From assembly GCF_900129295.1 (NCBI RefSeq), contig NZ_FQUU01000011.1, forward strand, positions 1 through 64,000: DNA of 64,000 nucleotides, written 5' to 3'. The stretch is from Flavisolibacter ginsengisoli DSM 18119. Lineage in GTDB: Bacteria > Bacteroidota > Bacteroidia > Chitinophagales > Chitinophagaceae. Positions 9,325-17,529 of this stretch are shown here, piece after piece (within the stretch, counting starts at the first letter, position 1; the number at the start of each line of letters is the position of its first letter). Below the pieces are notes generated by a model. The model saw only the letters and a list, made by a program, of their open reading frames with translations. It did not search any database and had not been told where the DNA came from. The position numbers were made by a program, and so were the translations under genes.

Positions 9325-9732
9325 ATGAAAACCAAATGCCACCTGCTCTTCGGCCTAACTGCACTTTTAGCAAGTTGTACACTAACCACTACCCGGATGA
9401 AAGACCCGATTTTTATTGACTCTGGCAAAGTTGAAAAGGAGTTGACAAGCATGGTTCGTGCTGAACACATCAATCTTGCCGGAAAGGAAATCACTTCGAA
9501 TGGTAAGACAAGTACTGAATTAGAGGTAGCCATTACCAATGGGACAAATGTCCCTAAAGGGGACAACGAAAGGAAATCCCTTGAGAAATCAATTGCAGCC
9601 AGTGTCAAAAACAATTTAAAAGACCCGAACGCCTACGAAAAGTATACAGTATTGTTCGTGACCAAAGAAACAAGCGGAGCCGTGACAAAGCGCAACTGGG
9701 TAGGCGATGTATTTAGTGTTAAAGAACTCTGA
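9325..9732 (+). CDS. small lipoprotein of unknown function
   Basis: About 135 residues. MKTKCHLLFGLTALLASC is a lipoprotein signal with the LLASC lipobox, so the mature protein should be tethered in the envelope. The start at 9325 is preferred over the ATG nine bases earlier because it gives a standard leader. The rest is polar with no recognised domain. It has EVAITNG- and SVKNNLKDPNAYEKYTVLFV-like stretches suggesting a small alpha/beta fold. Confidence 0.65.
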   Translation: MKTKCHLLFGLTALLASCTLTTTRMKDPIFIDSGKVEKELTSMVRAEHINLAGKEITSNGKTSTELEVAITNGTNVPKGDNERKSLEKSIAASVKNNLKDPNAYEKYTVLFVTKETSGAVTKRNWVGDVFSVKEL

Positions 9733-9908
9733 TAGTAACCAACATCGCTCGATGTAAAGAGATAGCCGGTTGTTCTCATAAAGTTACTTTGACTTTCAAG
9801 GGTACGCAAGGAAACTCGCGGACAAAAAGTGCTTGAATACACCTTTAATAAGGGTTGCAATAACAAAGCCTGGGTATTACATTTGACCCATTCAAAGCTT
9901 ACAAGTTT

Positions 9909-10445
9909 ATGGGTAAAGGATCACTAACAGCTTTCCTCGTGTTTTTTTTAATGTTGCAGGCAAATGCCCAAATTGGTGCAATGAAGTTAGTTGGGAACAA
10001 CACTAAGGATTATTCAATGGGGTTTGGCGCATTTATTAAAACCGGGGTGCCTGTCTCAGACGCAGCTGATATCACAATGGAATTAAGCGCTAATATTTTT
10101 CCCCTGAAAGGTTATGGAATGGATTACGGTACTATCATGTGTCCATTGGTAGCCGGTTACAGGTATACATTGAATGGGACCGGCCAGGGATTATATATTG
10201 AACCCCAAATTGGCTACAGCCTGGTTGGAATAACCTCGTTGCCAAATGATGGCAATGACATAGACCTAAAATATCATGGTGTGGTATTGGCAGGAGGAAC
10301 AGGCTACTTATTTACAATCGGGAGTGCACCTTTTGATTTGAACCTTCGATATGAAACAGTAATCGCTCATGGGGGCTCTAATAATTTTATAAGCCTGGGA
10401 ATATCAAGATTTATCTCTTTTGGAAAAAGAGACACCAATTATTAA
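9909..10445 (+). CDS. predicted outer-membrane beta-barrel protein
   Basis: 178 residues with a signal peptide (about 1-20, ending QANAQ). Alternating hydrophobic/aromatic strands follow, ending near a terminal strand NFISLGISRFISFG. This is typical of small outer-membrane barrels (about 8 strands) in Bacteroidota. The next lipoprotein gene starts about 20 bases later, so the two may be co-transcribed. Function unknown. Confidence 0.65.
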   Translation: MGKGSLTAFLVFFLMLQANAQIGAMKLVGNNTKDYSMGFGAFIKTGVPVSDAADITMELSANIFPLKGYGMDYGTIMCPLVAGYRYTLNGTGQGLYIEPQIGYSLVGITSLPNDGNDIDLKYHGVVLAGGTGYLFTIGSAPFDLNLRYETVIAHGGSNNFISLGISRFISFGKRDTNY

Positions 10446-10464
10446 ACTACACCGTGACCATATA

Positions 10465-11013
10465 ATGACTATGAAGTTTTACCTCACCATTGCCGCTACA
10501 ACTTTGGTTTTGTCCTCCTGCTATAAGCAATCCATCGCTGATTCTATGCTTGGTGTTACCAGCATCAAACAAACCACTACTGCTACTTTAAGTTATGAAA
10601 TCAATGGTAATCCTGTCTCAATCTCAGTTAAGGATGCTGACCACCAGCTCGCTGGTAGTCCCACATTATATTGTGAAAAATCGGGTGGCTATATTCTTAG
10701 TGGCATAAGCAGTTTCGGAGAAATTGTTTTTACTTTTCACACTGATAGTCTAATAGTTGGGAATTACAAATACACAAGTTATTATGGCCCCATGTATGTT
10801 ACCAGTTTCGAAGGCAAGCCTCAATATGTGTATAATCCAGGTGATAATATGAACTTTACTGTTACATCCTATACGGATGGACATATAAGTGGAAATTTTT
10901 CCGGCCAGCTTACACCAGCGATAAGCCCGGGATACCCCGATAATATTTACGGTACCCCAGGCTCAGTAATAATTAAAAACGGTTCATTTAATAACGTTCC
11001 GGTATTTTATTAG
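10465..11013 (+). CDS. lipoprotein of unknown function
   Basis: About 182 residues beginning MTMKFYLTIAATTLVLSSC, with a lipobox cysteine (LSSC). An upstream in-frame ATG at 10420 would overlap the previous gene and bury the leader, so 10465 (or 10471) is preferred. The mature part is rich in Ser, Thr, Gly and Tyr with short beta-strand patterns and no recognised catalytic motif. The beta-barrel gene lies directly upstream. Confidence 0.65.
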   Translation: MTMKFYLTIAATTLVLSSCYKQSIADSMLGVTSIKQTTTATLSYEINGNPVSISVKDADHQLAGSPTLYCEKSGGYILSGISSFGEIVFTFHTDSLIVGNYKYTSYYGPMYVTSFEGKPQYVYNPGDNMNFTVTSYTDGHISGNFSGQLTPAISPGYPDNIYGTPGSVIIKNGSFNNVPVFY

Positions 11014-11131
11014 TCCTTCATTAATTTGGATTTTTAAATAATTAAGTTCGTTGGCGGCTAGCAAAAGTTATTCATTGCAGAAATGAACGATTATATAGAT
11101 CTGTCTAATGAAAATCATTGTTTATAGTAAT

Positions 11132-11371
11132 CCTGGGTTTCCCTACGCCAAGGCTAAGGCAGTGAAGTCCCGGGTGGACTGTAAAATGATACCTCAGTAA
11201 ACAATAAAATGATGTGTTTCCAGGTGTCCGCCTGGGGACTTCTCCCATGGCCTTGTGCGAAAGGCGGAGAGACCCCGGGATTGCATTTGAGCCGTATCTT
11301 TAAACCATACTCCTTCGTTTAGTAGTAATCCCGGGATCTCCATATGCATAAGCCCAGGCAGTGAAGACTTC
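11132..11371. repeat. REP/BIME family B, copy 1 plus an extra half unit
   Basis: A full unit has a left block (11225-11280, CCTGGGG..GAGAGACCCCGGGA) and a right block (11328-11371, TCCCGGG..GCAGTGAAGAC). The right block is roughly the reverse complement of the left, with about 50 bases between. An additional right block stands at 11132-11180. This fills most of the gene-free stretch 11014-11494; the remainder shows nothing recognisable. Confidence 0.75.
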
Positions 11372-11494
11372 GAATAAACTAAAAGAAGATCTGTGTGATG
11401 GGAGATTTTCAGGAACCGTTAGTGCGTTGGGGTGTAAATCCCTGCATTAGCGATTAGGAATAATGTTACAACGAGCTACATCTAAATTAATGGC

Positions 11495-12256
11495 ATGAAA
11501 AAGATTTTTTTTTCGACTTCTTGGTTGCTGATTCACTTTTTAGGAACTGCACAATCTCAGGATAAAGCAGATACCGTTTTTGCCAGAGAACTCTCGCAAC
11601 TGGCATATAAAAGGATTGAAGCCTTTGACTTAGGTGATACCAGCATCTGGTCGCGTTATGTGGCAAACAGTTACATCATTGCTACACCAACAGGAAAGGT
11701 AATAACCAAAGTAGATGTGATGAAGGGATTTGGACCACCTACCCAGGGATACAAAGATGTGTTTCAATTTGAGGACGTGCATGTAATCAAAGACAGCAAC
11801 GTTGCGGTCATGTCCTATAAAATAAAAGAACACGAATGGTGGGGAAATCAACACAATGACGTGCAGGATTTGAGAAAAACAGACATCTATATTCAGAAAG
11901 ACGGTTCCTGGTTGCTATTAGCCTCACATGAAACATTTTACCCCCTGGCAAGGAAAGCCGTAAACACTATTCCGATAAAATACGACCGTTATATCGGGCA
12001 GTACCAGGTGATGCCTGCCCTGGTTTTTTCCATTTCCCGGGAGAATAACAAACTGTTTATTCATGAAAACACTAACACAAATAAATTTGAACTTTTGCCA
12101 CTTTCAAACAATGTTTTTTTCTGCCAGCCAGACACCGGTTTCTTTAACGAAGGCGGCGTGGGTGTGGTAGCTTTTGTAAGCGACAAAAAGGGGAAAGTAC
12201 AATCCATTGCGTTTCGCAGGTACGGAGCGGAAACCAAAGCACAAAGAATGAAATGA
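11495..12256 (+). CDS. exported DUF4440/SnoaL-like (NTF2-fold) protein
   Basis: 253 residues with a signal peptide (about 1-20, FLGTAQS). An NTF2-like domain (about 25-150) shows ELSQLAYKRIEAFDLGDTS, a VMSYKIKEHEWWG strand and IYIQKDGSWLLLASHETF, as in DUF4440 proteins. The C-terminal part (about 160-250) resembles DUF3471-type beta modules that follow secreted hydrolases. NTF2-like domains bind small ligands and often lack catalytic residues, so the substrate is unknown. The next gene starts 80 bases downstream. Confidence 0.7.
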   Translation: MKKIFFSTSWLLIHFLGTAQSQDKADTVFARELSQLAYKRIEAFDLGDTSIWSRYVANSYIIATPTGKVITKVDVMKGFGPPTQGYKDVFQFEDVHVIKDSNVAVMSYKIKEHEWWGNQHNDVQDLRKTDIYIQKDGSWLLLASHETFYPLARKAVNTIPIKYDRYIGQYQVMPALVFSISRENNKLFIHENTNTNKFELLPLSNNVFFCQPDTGFFNEGGVGVVAFVSDKKGKVQSIAFRRYGAETKAQRMK

Positions 12257-12336
12257 GTTCTTTGTTGTTCAATCCAAGGAAAAGTAGCAGTTATGAAAAA
12301 AAATCCTTATTTAGCAGAATTAAACCAGCCTTATTT

Positions 12337-12771
12337 ATGAAAACAATTTCTTACTTCTTATTTTTTCTTTTTTTACTTATCGGCGCTACCTCTTGCAAAA
12401 AAGAAAAGGATAGTAGTATTACCACCAAAACAAAAACAGAGTTATTGACCTCAAAAACCTGGGTATATGATGAATATTTCACTAACTATAATCAAGCCAG
12501 CACATTAGTAGCGTATAAAAAAGGAAAAGCAAATAACTCAATGGACCTCTCCTTAAATAAGGTCAGGTATAACGCCGATGGTACTTACCAGGAGACCACA
12601 GAAAACGGAACAACTCTTAGTGGAACATGGAAGTTTCTAAATGGGGAAACTCAAACAGAAGTGACAAATGTAATGGGCACTTTTACATCAAATGTTATTT
12701 CACTAACAGAAACAAGTTTTATCTGGTATGACCAATCAGTCGGCAGGTACGGCAAAATGATCCCTCAGTAA
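12337..12771 (+). CDS. lipocalin-like lipoprotein whose 3' end runs into a repeat
   Basis: About 144 residues. MKTISYFLFFLFLLIGATSC is a lipoprotein leader (ATSC lipobox). The in-frame ATG at 12253 would overlap the previous gene and hide this leader, so 12337 is preferred. The body (LTSKTWVYDEYF, VRYNADGTYQETTENGTTLS, GTWKFLNGETQ) fits Bacteroidota lipocalin-like lipoproteins. The last codons and stop match the conserved tail of the adjacent BIME family, so the repeat may have replaced the original C-terminus. Confidence 0.7.
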   Translation: MKTISYFLFFLFLLIGATSCKKEKDSSITTKTKTELLTSKTWVYDEYFTNYNQASTLVAYKKGKANNSMDLSLNKVRYNADGTYQETTENGTTLSGTWKFLNGETQTEVTNVMGTFTSNVISLTETSFIWYDQSVGRYGKMIPQ

Positions 12772-13137
12772 ACAATAAAATGTTTCTGGCGTCCGCCTGG
12801 GGTCTTCTCCCATAGCCTTGTGCAAAAGGCGGAGAGACTCCGGGATTACATTAAGCAATATCTTTCTACCATTGCCCCTTCGTTTTCTAGTAATTCCGGG
12901 ATCTCTCTACGCACAAGCCCAGGCAGTGAAGACCCCGGGTGAACTGAAAAATGATACTTCAGCGAACAATAAAATGATGTCTTTCCTGGTGTCCGTCTTC
13001 TCCCATAGCCTTGTGCAAAAGGCGGAGAGACCCCGGGATTAGATTGAGCCTTATCTTTAAACCATGCCCCTTAGTCTTGTAGTATCCCGGGGTCTCCCTA
13101 CGCAGAAAACCCAGGCAGTGAAGACCCCGGGTGGACT
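12755..13137. repeat. REP/BIME family B, copies 2 and 3 in direct tandem
   Basis: Two head-to-tail units (12755-12943 and 12944-13137) repeat the copy 1 plan. The left block carries CCTTGTGCAAAAGGCGGAGA, a variable 50-base middle includes TTATCTTTAAACCATGCCCC, and the right block carries CCAGGCAGTGAAGACCCCGG. Left and right blocks are approximate inverted repeats. Copy 3 lacks CCTGGGG from its left block. Confidence 0.8.
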
Positions 13138-13204
13138 ATTGAGAATGTTCCAGTATTTTATTATGTCCCTGCACTTTTTACAAAGCAAACACGTTATAAA
13201 AGGC

Positions 13205-14716
13205 ATGATTAAAAACGTAATCAATTTTTTCTTTTCGATTTTCATTGCACAATCCGTCTTTGGCCAATCTAAGCAAAAGACAATAGACGATTACTTCCTG
13301 GCATTAGTTAAAAATCAACAATTCAGCGGAAACGTTTTGGTGATTGAAGAAAATAAAATTGTTTATGAAAAATCTTTCGGGTATGCAGACTATACAACGA
13401 AAACACCAAATACGCCCAACATCTCATTCCCTATAGCAAGTATTTCAAAACTCCTGACAGCAACAGCCATTCTCCAGTTAATAGAAAAAGGTTTATTGAA
13501 AATTACCGACCCCGTTATTCAATATCTCCCTGATTTTCCATATCCTGAAATAACCCTCAGGCATTTGCTTTCGCATACTTCCGGATTGCCGCCTTACAAT
13601 GCTTATTTTGATCAATACAAAAGGGAAGACCCTTCGAAAGTCTTCACAAACAAGGATTTCATTCCCGGAATTGTTGCAAACAAACAACCTTTAATTTACC
13701 AACCCGGCGAAAAAGGTAATTATGACAACATCAACTTTATTGTACTGGCTTTGATTGTTGAAAAGCTTACTGGAATACCTTATAAAGCCTATATCGAAAA
13801 AAATATACTTCAACGTGCAGGTATGAATGAAACCTCGTTTTTTCCATTACCTGAACAATTTAACAGGGCCCAAATCAAAAATTATGCATTTCCACATGTG
13901 TATTTGCACCTCTATGATGCCAAACCTGTAAAATCCAATTCTATTCCCTATGTAAGGGCATATTGGCATTCGTATGGTTTTAACGGTTTTGGCGATTATA
14001 CAAGCACCATGCGGGATCTATGGAAATTTGACAATGCTTTATACAGCAACCAATTACTAAAGCAACAAACATTGGAAGAAGCATTTGTGCCGGTGAAATT
14101 AAATAGTGGTGAAAATAATGCCGATGAATTTGGATTAGGATGGGAAATTGAAAAAGATACTTCATTAGGCAAATTAGTTTACCATAGCGGTGCTGCCATG
14201 GGTCTAAGTTCCAATATTTTAAGAAATATCACCAAACACCAGACAGTGATCTTATTTGACAACACGCATTTTAATGCCCATGACAATGCTTCAAAAGTAA
14301 TGATGCTTTTAAATGGCAAAAAAGTTGATACGCCTAAAAAAAGCATTGCGAAAGTGTATGGAAATATTTTGCTCAGTAAAGGTGCAATTGCTGCCAAAGA
14401 AAGTTTGGAAACTTTAAAAAGAGACACGGTTAATTATTATCTGAGCGAAGATGAGATGAATTCCCTGGGGTATGACTTTATGGGAAACAATAACCCTTAC
14501 CATTTGCCCGAAAGACATTTGAATAGACAAGCCGTTGAAACACTGAAAACAAATGTTGATTTGTTTCCAGGGAGTTGGAATGCTTATGATAGTTATGCCG
14601 AAGCGCTTTTAGCCGCCGGGCAAAAAGCAGAGGCCATTAAAATGTATCAGGAGTCAGTCAAATTAAATCCCGCGAATGAGAACGGGAAAAAGATTCTAGA
14701 AAAGCTTTTAGAATAA
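13205..14716 (+). CDS. serine hydrolase, beta-lactamase/PBP4* family, with C-terminal TPR
   Basis: 503 residues from the ATG at 13205, which opens MIKNVINFFFSIFIAQSVFG, a signal peptide. Longer readings back to 13064 would be coded by the repeat and are rejected. The beta-lactamase fold carries Ser79-Ile-Ser-Lys82 (SxxK), a YDN motif (YxN) and VYHSG (the KTG-equivalent), so the catalytic set is complete. The last 60 residues form a TPR (SWNAYDSYAEALLAAGQKAE). Likely an envelope D-peptidase or esterase; true beta-lactamase activity is not implied. Confidence 0.85.
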   Translation: MIKNVINFFFSIFIAQSVFGQSKQKTIDDYFLALVKNQQFSGNVLVIEENKIVYEKSFGYADYTTKTPNTPNISFPIASISKLLTATAILQLIEKGLLKITDPVIQYLPDFPYPEITLRHLLSHTSGLPPYNAYFDQYKREDPSKVFTNKDFIPGIVANKQPLIYQPGEKGNYDNINFIVLALIVEKLTGIPYKAYIEKNILQRAGMNETSFFPLPEQFNRAQIKNYAFPHVYLHLYDAKPVKSNSIPYVRAYWHSYGFNGFGDYTSTMRDLWKFDNALYSNQLLKQQTLEEAFVPVKLNSGENNADEFGLGWEIEKDTSLGKLVYHSGAAMGLSSNILRNITKHQTVILFDNTHFNAHDNASKVMMLLNGKKVDTPKKSIAKVYGNILLSKGAIAAKESLETLKRDTVNYYLSEDEMNSLGYDFMGNNNPYHLPERHLNRQAVETLKTNVDLFPGSWNAYDSYAEALLAAGQKAEAIKMYQESVKLNPANENGKKILEKLLE

Positions 14717-14744
14717 AGCGTTGATAAAACCACTATTGTAATAC

Positions 14745-14912
14745 GGGGGTCTGTCGTCCGCCTGGGGTCTTTTCCCATGGCCATGGCAAGGGCGGAGAGA
14801 CCCCGGGACTTACATTGAGCCTTATCTTTAAAGCATGCCCCTCCGTCCTGAAGTACCCCGGGGTCGCCCTACACTAAAGCCAGGGCAGTGAAGACCCCGG
14901 TTGGACTATAAG
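14745..14912. repeat. REP/BIME family B, copy 4
   Basis: A diverged full unit. The left block (14756-14812) contains GGCGGAGAGACCCCGGGAC, the middle has ATTGAGCCTTATCTTTAAAG, and the right block (14855-14907) contains GGGCAGTGAAGACCCCGG. It lies between the serine hydrolase and the permease gene. Confidence 0.75.
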
Positions 14913-14990
14913 GATATAAATGTTCTGGGTTGAAAGCTGTAATTTCCATTCAACAACACCGGGAGTGAAGAAGAGAAAAACAAATGGTCT

Positions 14991-16073
14991 ATGAACAACA
15001 ATACGGCAGAAAGCAGGTATAAAAATGGAGTGCGCCTCATCTTAATTGCTGCTTTTGTAATTTTAGGACTGTGGTTCGCAAAGGAGGTTATAAGTATTCT
15101 ATTCCTATTCTTTCTTGCAGTTGTGCTCACCCTTATTTTAAATGCTCCCACCATGTGGCTGGTTTCTAAAAAAGTTTCAAGAACCGGGGCAGCTTTACTC
15201 GTGTTTTTTGCTATGATGCTCTTTTTGTTTTTTCTGGGCTGGCTGGTTGTGCCACGTATCCTGGAGCAGGTGAGTTCATTAGTGGCCGGTCTCCCGAAAT
15301 ACGTAACAGATCTACAGCGGCAGGTTGCTTCCTTGTTGGTAGATTATCCTTCCCTGAGGGAAAAAGTATTGGATAATTCAGCTTTGAATGAAAACCTGCC
15401 TTCGGTTAGTAAAGTAATCACCAGTGTAGGCAGTTTTTCTTATTCACTGATTGGTGGCATTTTCCTGCTTATTGTTTTTTTCAGCATTGTAGTTTATATG
15501 CTGATCAATCCTGCTCCACTGATTGAAACCTACCTCACACTTTTTGCGAAGGAAAAAAGACAAAAAGCAACCCTGGCATTGGCAAAGGCTTCGCAAATGA
15601 TGGTAGGCTGGATGTGGTCGAACCTGGTGGTGGGTTTGTTTGAAGCCATTTTAGTTTTTATATTTCTTACGTTTATGGGTCTTCCCGGTGTTTGGGTGTG
15701 GGCAGGATTAGCACTGTTTGCCGAATTGGTTCCAAAACTGGGCCTTTACATAATGGCTGTTCCACCGGTTCTGATAGCGCTTTCCATTGCTCCGATGACA
15801 GCCCTTTGGGTGCTTATCTTTTATCTGGCAACGAACGAGATCATGGGTGATTTTGTTATGCCACGCATCCGGTCTTCTACCATGAACCTGCACCCGGTTT
15901 CTACTTTGTTTGTTATGCTTGCCATGGCAAGTGCATTTGGATTGATTGGTGCCCTGATTGCTACACCTTTGACCGCTTTTATCAAAGCATATTACGAAAC
16001 ATTTTACTTATCCACGGCATCAAAGGAAAAATTAGGCGACCAGGTAAGGATGATCCTGAACAGGGAAGTATGA
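14991..16073 (+). CDS. AI-2E family transporter (PerM-like permease)
   Basis: 360 residues with 7-8 hydrophobic segments. Two lie at the N-terminus (about 15-60), one near 65-85, and a periplasmic loop spans about 90-140. Transmembrane pairs follow to about 330. The conserved LPGVWVWAGLALFAELVPKL and PRIRSSTMNLHPV motifs define the family. Members have been linked to autoinducer-2 export or Na+/H+ antiport; the substrate here is unknown. The gene stands alone. Confidence 0.85.
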   Translation: MNNNTAESRYKNGVRLILIAAFVILGLWFAKEVISILFLFFLAVVLTLILNAPTMWLVSKKVSRTGAALLVFFAMMLFLFFLGWLVVPRILEQVSSLVAGLPKYVTDLQRQVASLLVDYPSLREKVLDNSALNENLPSVSKVITSVGSFSYSLIGGIFLLIVFFSIVVYMLINPAPLIETYLTLFAKEKRQKATLALAKASQMMVGWMWSNLVVGLFEAILVFIFLTFMGLPGVWVWAGLALFAELVPKLGLYIMAVPPVLIALSIAPMTALWVLIFYLATNEIMGDFVMPRIRSSTMNLHPVSTLFVMLAMASAFGLIGALIATPLTAFIKAYYETFYLSTASKEKLGDQVRMILNREV

Positions 16074-16167
16074 TTGACTGTACTTTCGATGCAGAAAATG
16101 TGAAGCTTTTATGGCAGTGAAGACCCAGGCGGGCCAAAAGTAATAGATCCAAACTGGCCGCTTTTCT

Positions 16168-16203
16168 TCCTCGCGTCTCCTGCAAGGGACTCACGGGCGA
16201 AGA
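16168..16203 (+). repeat. REP family A copy, left of the PKD lipoprotein
   Basis: TCGCGTCTCCTGCAAGGGAC followed by TCACGGGCGAAG matches the REP hairpin next to the RAYT gene (loop TCCTGCAAGG instead of TCCTGAAAGG). It is close to the reverse complement of the copy at 17411-17450. Just upstream (16113-16132), GCAGTGAAGACCC is a relic of family B. Confidence 0.75.
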
Positions 16204-16308
16204 ATGTATATTGAAACTATGGTCCAGGGTGTTGAAACAAAGGGATTTGAGGATGTTTTATAATTAAGTGCTGCAAGTCAGATTGTTATATTAGTTGTTT
16301 TAAATATT

Positions 16309-16323
16309 ATACAAATTTTGTAT
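16309..16323. promoter_or_regulatory. short palindrome upstream of the PKD lipoprotein
   Basis: ATACAAATTTTGTAT is a perfect 7-1-7 inverted repeat 23 bases before the start codon. It could be an operator or simply AT-rich promoter sequence; no regulator is encoded next to it. Confidence 0.25.
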
Positions 16324-16346
16324 CTTATATCTCTTAACTAAAATGC

Positions 16347-17330
16347 ATGATAACCAGACTTGCTTTAGTTGCAATTGCTACAGCAATCATTATTTCATCC
16401 TGTAGGAAAGAAACTTCATGCAAAAGTTGTATTGAAGGTAATAAGCCCCCTGTGGCAGTGGCCGGGAATGACCAGGTAATCAGACTTCCTGTTGCCAACA
16501 TTGTACTAAATGGCACTGCGTCATACGATCCAGATGGAACAATAACAACATGGCGATGGACAAAAATTTCTGGGCCTGCCTGCCAGTTAAATCATGCTGA
16601 CTCTGCCATCACCAATGCAGACCAATTGGTGCAGGGAATTTACCAGTTTGAGTTGCAGGTAACAGATGATAAAGGAGCAAGTGCAAGGGACACAGTTCAA
16701 TTGAATGTGAATACTGCATACAATATTAATCATCCACCGATTGCTATTGCCGGAGCGGACCAGGTAATTTACCTGCCACAGGATAATATATTGCTGGATG
16801 GCACTGCCTCAACTGACACTGACGGGCAAATAATGAAATGGCGATGGAAAAAGATTGCAGGTCCTTCTTCTTCAACTATTCAAAATGTCGATTCATCCAA
16901 AACAGTCGTTAGCTCGTTAGTCCTGGGCAACTATCAATTTTCGCTGCAGGTGACCGATGACAAAGGTGTAAGTTCAAGGGATACGATTGATGTTATAGTA
17001 ACTCGCAGGTATACTGACAGTATTAGGGTGGATAGTTTATATGGAAATTTATCATGTGTTATGAAGATACCTAACCTTAATAACGTGTTGCCTCCAGGTG
17101 CCAAATTCGACGTTTATTTGAAATACTATTGGGGTACGGCTGACAATGGTTATATAGGGTCATTTTATAGTTTAGATACGATACCTGATGGGCAAACTTC
17201 AAACCAGTCGACCCCTGGTTATTGGTACTGGTATGAATATAACAATGGTTTGTTGACCATTCATTACCCGGGCAATGTTGATTGTTCATTTACTCCGGCT
17301 TATCATGATGTTATGATTAAGTGGTATTAA
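16347..17330 (+). CDS. lipoprotein with two PKD domains
   Basis: 327 residues. The leader ends in ISSC (lipobox), and a second Cys pair follows (CKSC). Two PKD-type repeats of about 90 residues (about 35-125 and 128-220) share the NxPPVAVAGxDQVIxLP, ASxDxDGxIxxWxWxKIxGP and FxLQVTDDKGxSxRDT patterns. The C-terminal 100 residues are Tyr/Trp-rich and of unknown fold. PKD domains are surface adhesion or spacer modules. Mirror-image REPs flank the gene on both sides. Confidence 0.8.
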   Translation: MITRLALVAIATAIIISSCRKETSCKSCIEGNKPPVAVAGNDQVIRLPVANIVLNGTASYDPDGTITTWRWTKISGPACQLNHADSAITNADQLVQGIYQFELQVTDDKGASARDTVQLNVNTAYNINHPPIAIAGADQVIYLPQDNILLDGTASTDTDGQIMKWRWKKIAGPSSSTIQNVDSSKTVVSSLVLGNYQFSLQVTDDKGVSSRDTIDVIVTRRYTDSIRVDSLYGNLSCVMKIPNLNNVLPPGAKFDVYLKYYWGTADNGYIGSFYSLDTIPDGQTSNQSTPGYWYWYEYNNGLLTIHYPGNVDCSFTPAYHDVMIKWY

Positions 17331-17410
17331 CTTCCTGCATTATTTGCAGGATTGTAATGTTTTCCCGCATCATTAAAACCAATAACTTTTAACTTTCATC
17401 TTTCAGTGCT

Positions 17411-17450
17411 TCTTCCCCGTGAGTCCCTTGCAGGAGACCCGCGGGCGAAG
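17411..17450 (-). repeat. REP family A copy, right of the PKD lipoprotein
   Basis: CCGTGAGTCCCTTGCAGGAG followed by ACCCGCGGGCGAAG. It is inverted relative to the copy at 16168-16203, so the two bracket the PKD gene as the REPs at 7775 and 8414 bracket the transposase. Confidence 0.75.
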
Positions 17451-17529
17451 AATTAGGAACGTATCAATCACTTGTTCATGGATGCATTAACTTGAACCCC
17501 ATTATAAATATTTACCTTTTTTAAAACTT

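Noticed and set aside
13064-13204. N-terminal extension of the serine hydrolase
   Set aside because: These bases belong to the family B repeat, and the ATG at 13205 opens a proper signal peptide.
11132-14912. attC-like sites of an integron cassette array
   Set aside because: Blocks lack the GTTRRRY core and there is no integron integrase; the inverted block structure fits BIMEs better.
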